64,000 nucleotides of DNA. Source: Belnapia moabensis DSM 16746. GTDB taxonomy: Bacteria; Pseudomonadota; Alphaproteobacteria; Acetobacterales; Acetobacteraceae. Position numbers and translations under genes: made by a program. The DNA lies in assembly GCF_000745835.1 (NCBI RefSeq), contig NZ_JQKB01000002.1:1-64000 (forward strand), read 5' to 3'. Positions 63,341 to 64,000 of this stretch are shown piece by piece (position 1 is the stretch's first letter; each line of letters starts with the position of its first letter). The notes under the pieces are model-generated. The model ran no database searches. It saw only the letters and a list, made by a program, of their open reading frames with translations, and was not told where the DNA came from.

Positions 63341-63967
63341 CTAGTAGCCCACGCCGCTGCCGCCGAGGCCGAAGGTGGTGATGTTGACGCCGCTGGTCTC
63401 CGCCTGGCGGGTGCCGTTCCAGCCGCTTTCGGCGTCGAGCTGCGCGATCTGCTGGGCCAGCAGTGCGGTCGCGTTGGACGCCTGGGGCAGTGGGCCCAGA
63501 TCGCCGAGGCGGGCGACCGAGCGCTCGCCGCCGGGGCGGAAGAGCGGCGCGGGCAGCGCGCGGGCGGCGGCCGCCCGGTCATTGGCGCGAAGGGCGCGGG
63601 CGGCGGCGAGCAGTCCGTCGATCACCGGCCGGGGCGGCGCCGACTCCTGCACGCCGAGGGCGTCGCGCAGCTCGGTGCGGGCCAGCTCCATCTGGCGGCG
63701 GATGGCCTCGGGGATGGGGGCGAAGCGCGGGTCGGTCGCCAAGGCGTCGGTCGCGTATTCGAGCCGGGCGGCCGCCATCGCCGCGGCAACCGGCTGGCCG
63801 GAGAGGCCACGGCCGCGATCGGCGAAGGCCTGGGCCGCGCCGCCGATCGCGGCCCGCGCCGGGTCCGAGGCGCTGGCGGCAAGGTCCATTGGCGGCGTCG
63901 GCGGGCGCTGCCGCATCTCCGCGCAACCGGCGGCGGCGAGCAGCAGCAGCAGGCCGGCCCGGCGCAT
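63341..63967 (-). CDS. Predicted lipoprotein of unknown function
   Basis: 208 residues. A short signal peptide ends in the lipobox LAAAGC with C15 as the lipid-modified cysteine. The mature sequence is Ala/Arg-rich and helical (for example FADRGRGLSGQPVAAAMAAARLEYATDALATD) with a Gly-rich end TTFGLGGSGVGY. No family recognised. Its ATG overlaps the stop of the gene at the window edge (TGATG). Confidence 0.75.
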   Translation of the reverse strand: MRRAGLLLLLAAAGCAEMRQRPPTPPMDLAASASDPARAAIGGAAQAFADRGRGLSGQPVAAAMAAARLEYATDALATDPRFAPIPEAIRRQMELARTELRDALGVQESAPPRPVIDGLLAAARALRANDRAAAARALPAPLFRPGGERSVARLGDLGPLPQASNATALLAQQIAQLDAESGWNGTRQAETSGVNITTFGLGGSGVGY

Positions 63968-64000
63968 CAGAGGCGCAGGCTCGAGCTGGAGTCGCGCTGG
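63967..64000 (-). CDS. Possible C-terminus of an upstream gene (partial)
   Basis: The last bases of the window read, on the minus strand, QRDSSSSLRL followed by TGA that overlaps the lipoprotein ATG. This is consistent with a coupled upstream gene, but too little is visible to name it. Confidence 0.35.
   Translation of the reverse strand, partial: QRDSSSSLRL

Overview
The window is about 64 kb of very GC-rich DNA, densely packed with genes on both strands, from an alphaproteobacterium. Gene content points to Rhodospirillales, most likely an Acetobacteraceae of the Roseomonas type (inference). The supporting signs are the rpsB-to-lpxI envelope operon with LpxI instead of LpxH, Bug/TctC and TRAP solute receptors, a tandem pair of spore-photoproduct-lyase-like radical SAM proteins, and small DUF1244 and DUF2312 proteins. 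No rRNA, tRNA, CRISPR array, insertion sequence, integrase or phage gene was seen. This looks like chromosomal backbone with a few accessory islands.

Layout. 0-6 kb: a hypothetical protein, a TRAP receptor, two tandem SPL-like radical SAM proteins, HutF and a lipid kinase. 6-8.7 kb: a PAP2 phosphatase and a GT39-type membrane glycosyltransferase. 8.8-14.4 kb: a tightly coupled hutU-hutH-hutI run that continues through overlapping stops into a thioesterase and an exported protein. 14.3-18 kb: an FAD amine-oxidase-like protein, an isopropylmalate/tartrate-dehydrogenase-like enzyme and a Bug receptor. 18-21.3 kb: an exported repeat protein divergent from an OhrR-like regulator, then the YcjX/YcjF pair. 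21.4-23.3 kb: a membrane hybrid histidine kinase preceded by a nine-codon leader ORF.

23.3-37.7 kb (minus strand): the conserved envelope/translation operon rpsB-tsf-pyrH-frr-uppS-cdsA-dxr-rseP-bamA-skp-lpxD-fabZ-lpxA-lpxI, ending in gloA. It supplies ribosomal and translation factors, isoprenoid carrier and phospholipid precursors, outer-membrane protein assembly and lipid A synthesis. 37.9-45.2 kb (minus strand): a run of glycerate kinase, pyruvate kinase with an N-terminal helix-turn-helix extension, fused dihydroxyacetone kinase, a 2-oxoglutarate/Fe oxygenase and a family 5 solute receptor. 45.3-49 kb: DUF1244, DUF2312 and a multi-PAS hybrid kinase. 49-54.4 kb: a TPR protein and Zur divergent from hisI, a COG0523 metallochaperone, a GNAT, a nitrilase-family amidohydrolase and lpxB. 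54.4-64 kb: a Gfo/Idh/MocA oxidoreductase, a LOV-PAS-GAF hybrid kinase, a single-chain SecDF, a degenerate EAL protein, an iron alcohol dehydrogenase and a lipoprotein.

The observations I rate highest are: the in-frame YdaS/Cro-like HTH on pyruvate kinase, with inverted repeats in the spacer just upstream; the canonical LOV-sensing kinase; the orphan OhrR-like regulator with two GCGATT-type operators facing a secreted repeat protein; the zur/hisI/COG0523 zinc cluster; the coupled nine-codon leader ORF before a sensor kinase; and a 25-codon hydrophobic peptide ORF behind a 20-bp palindrome.
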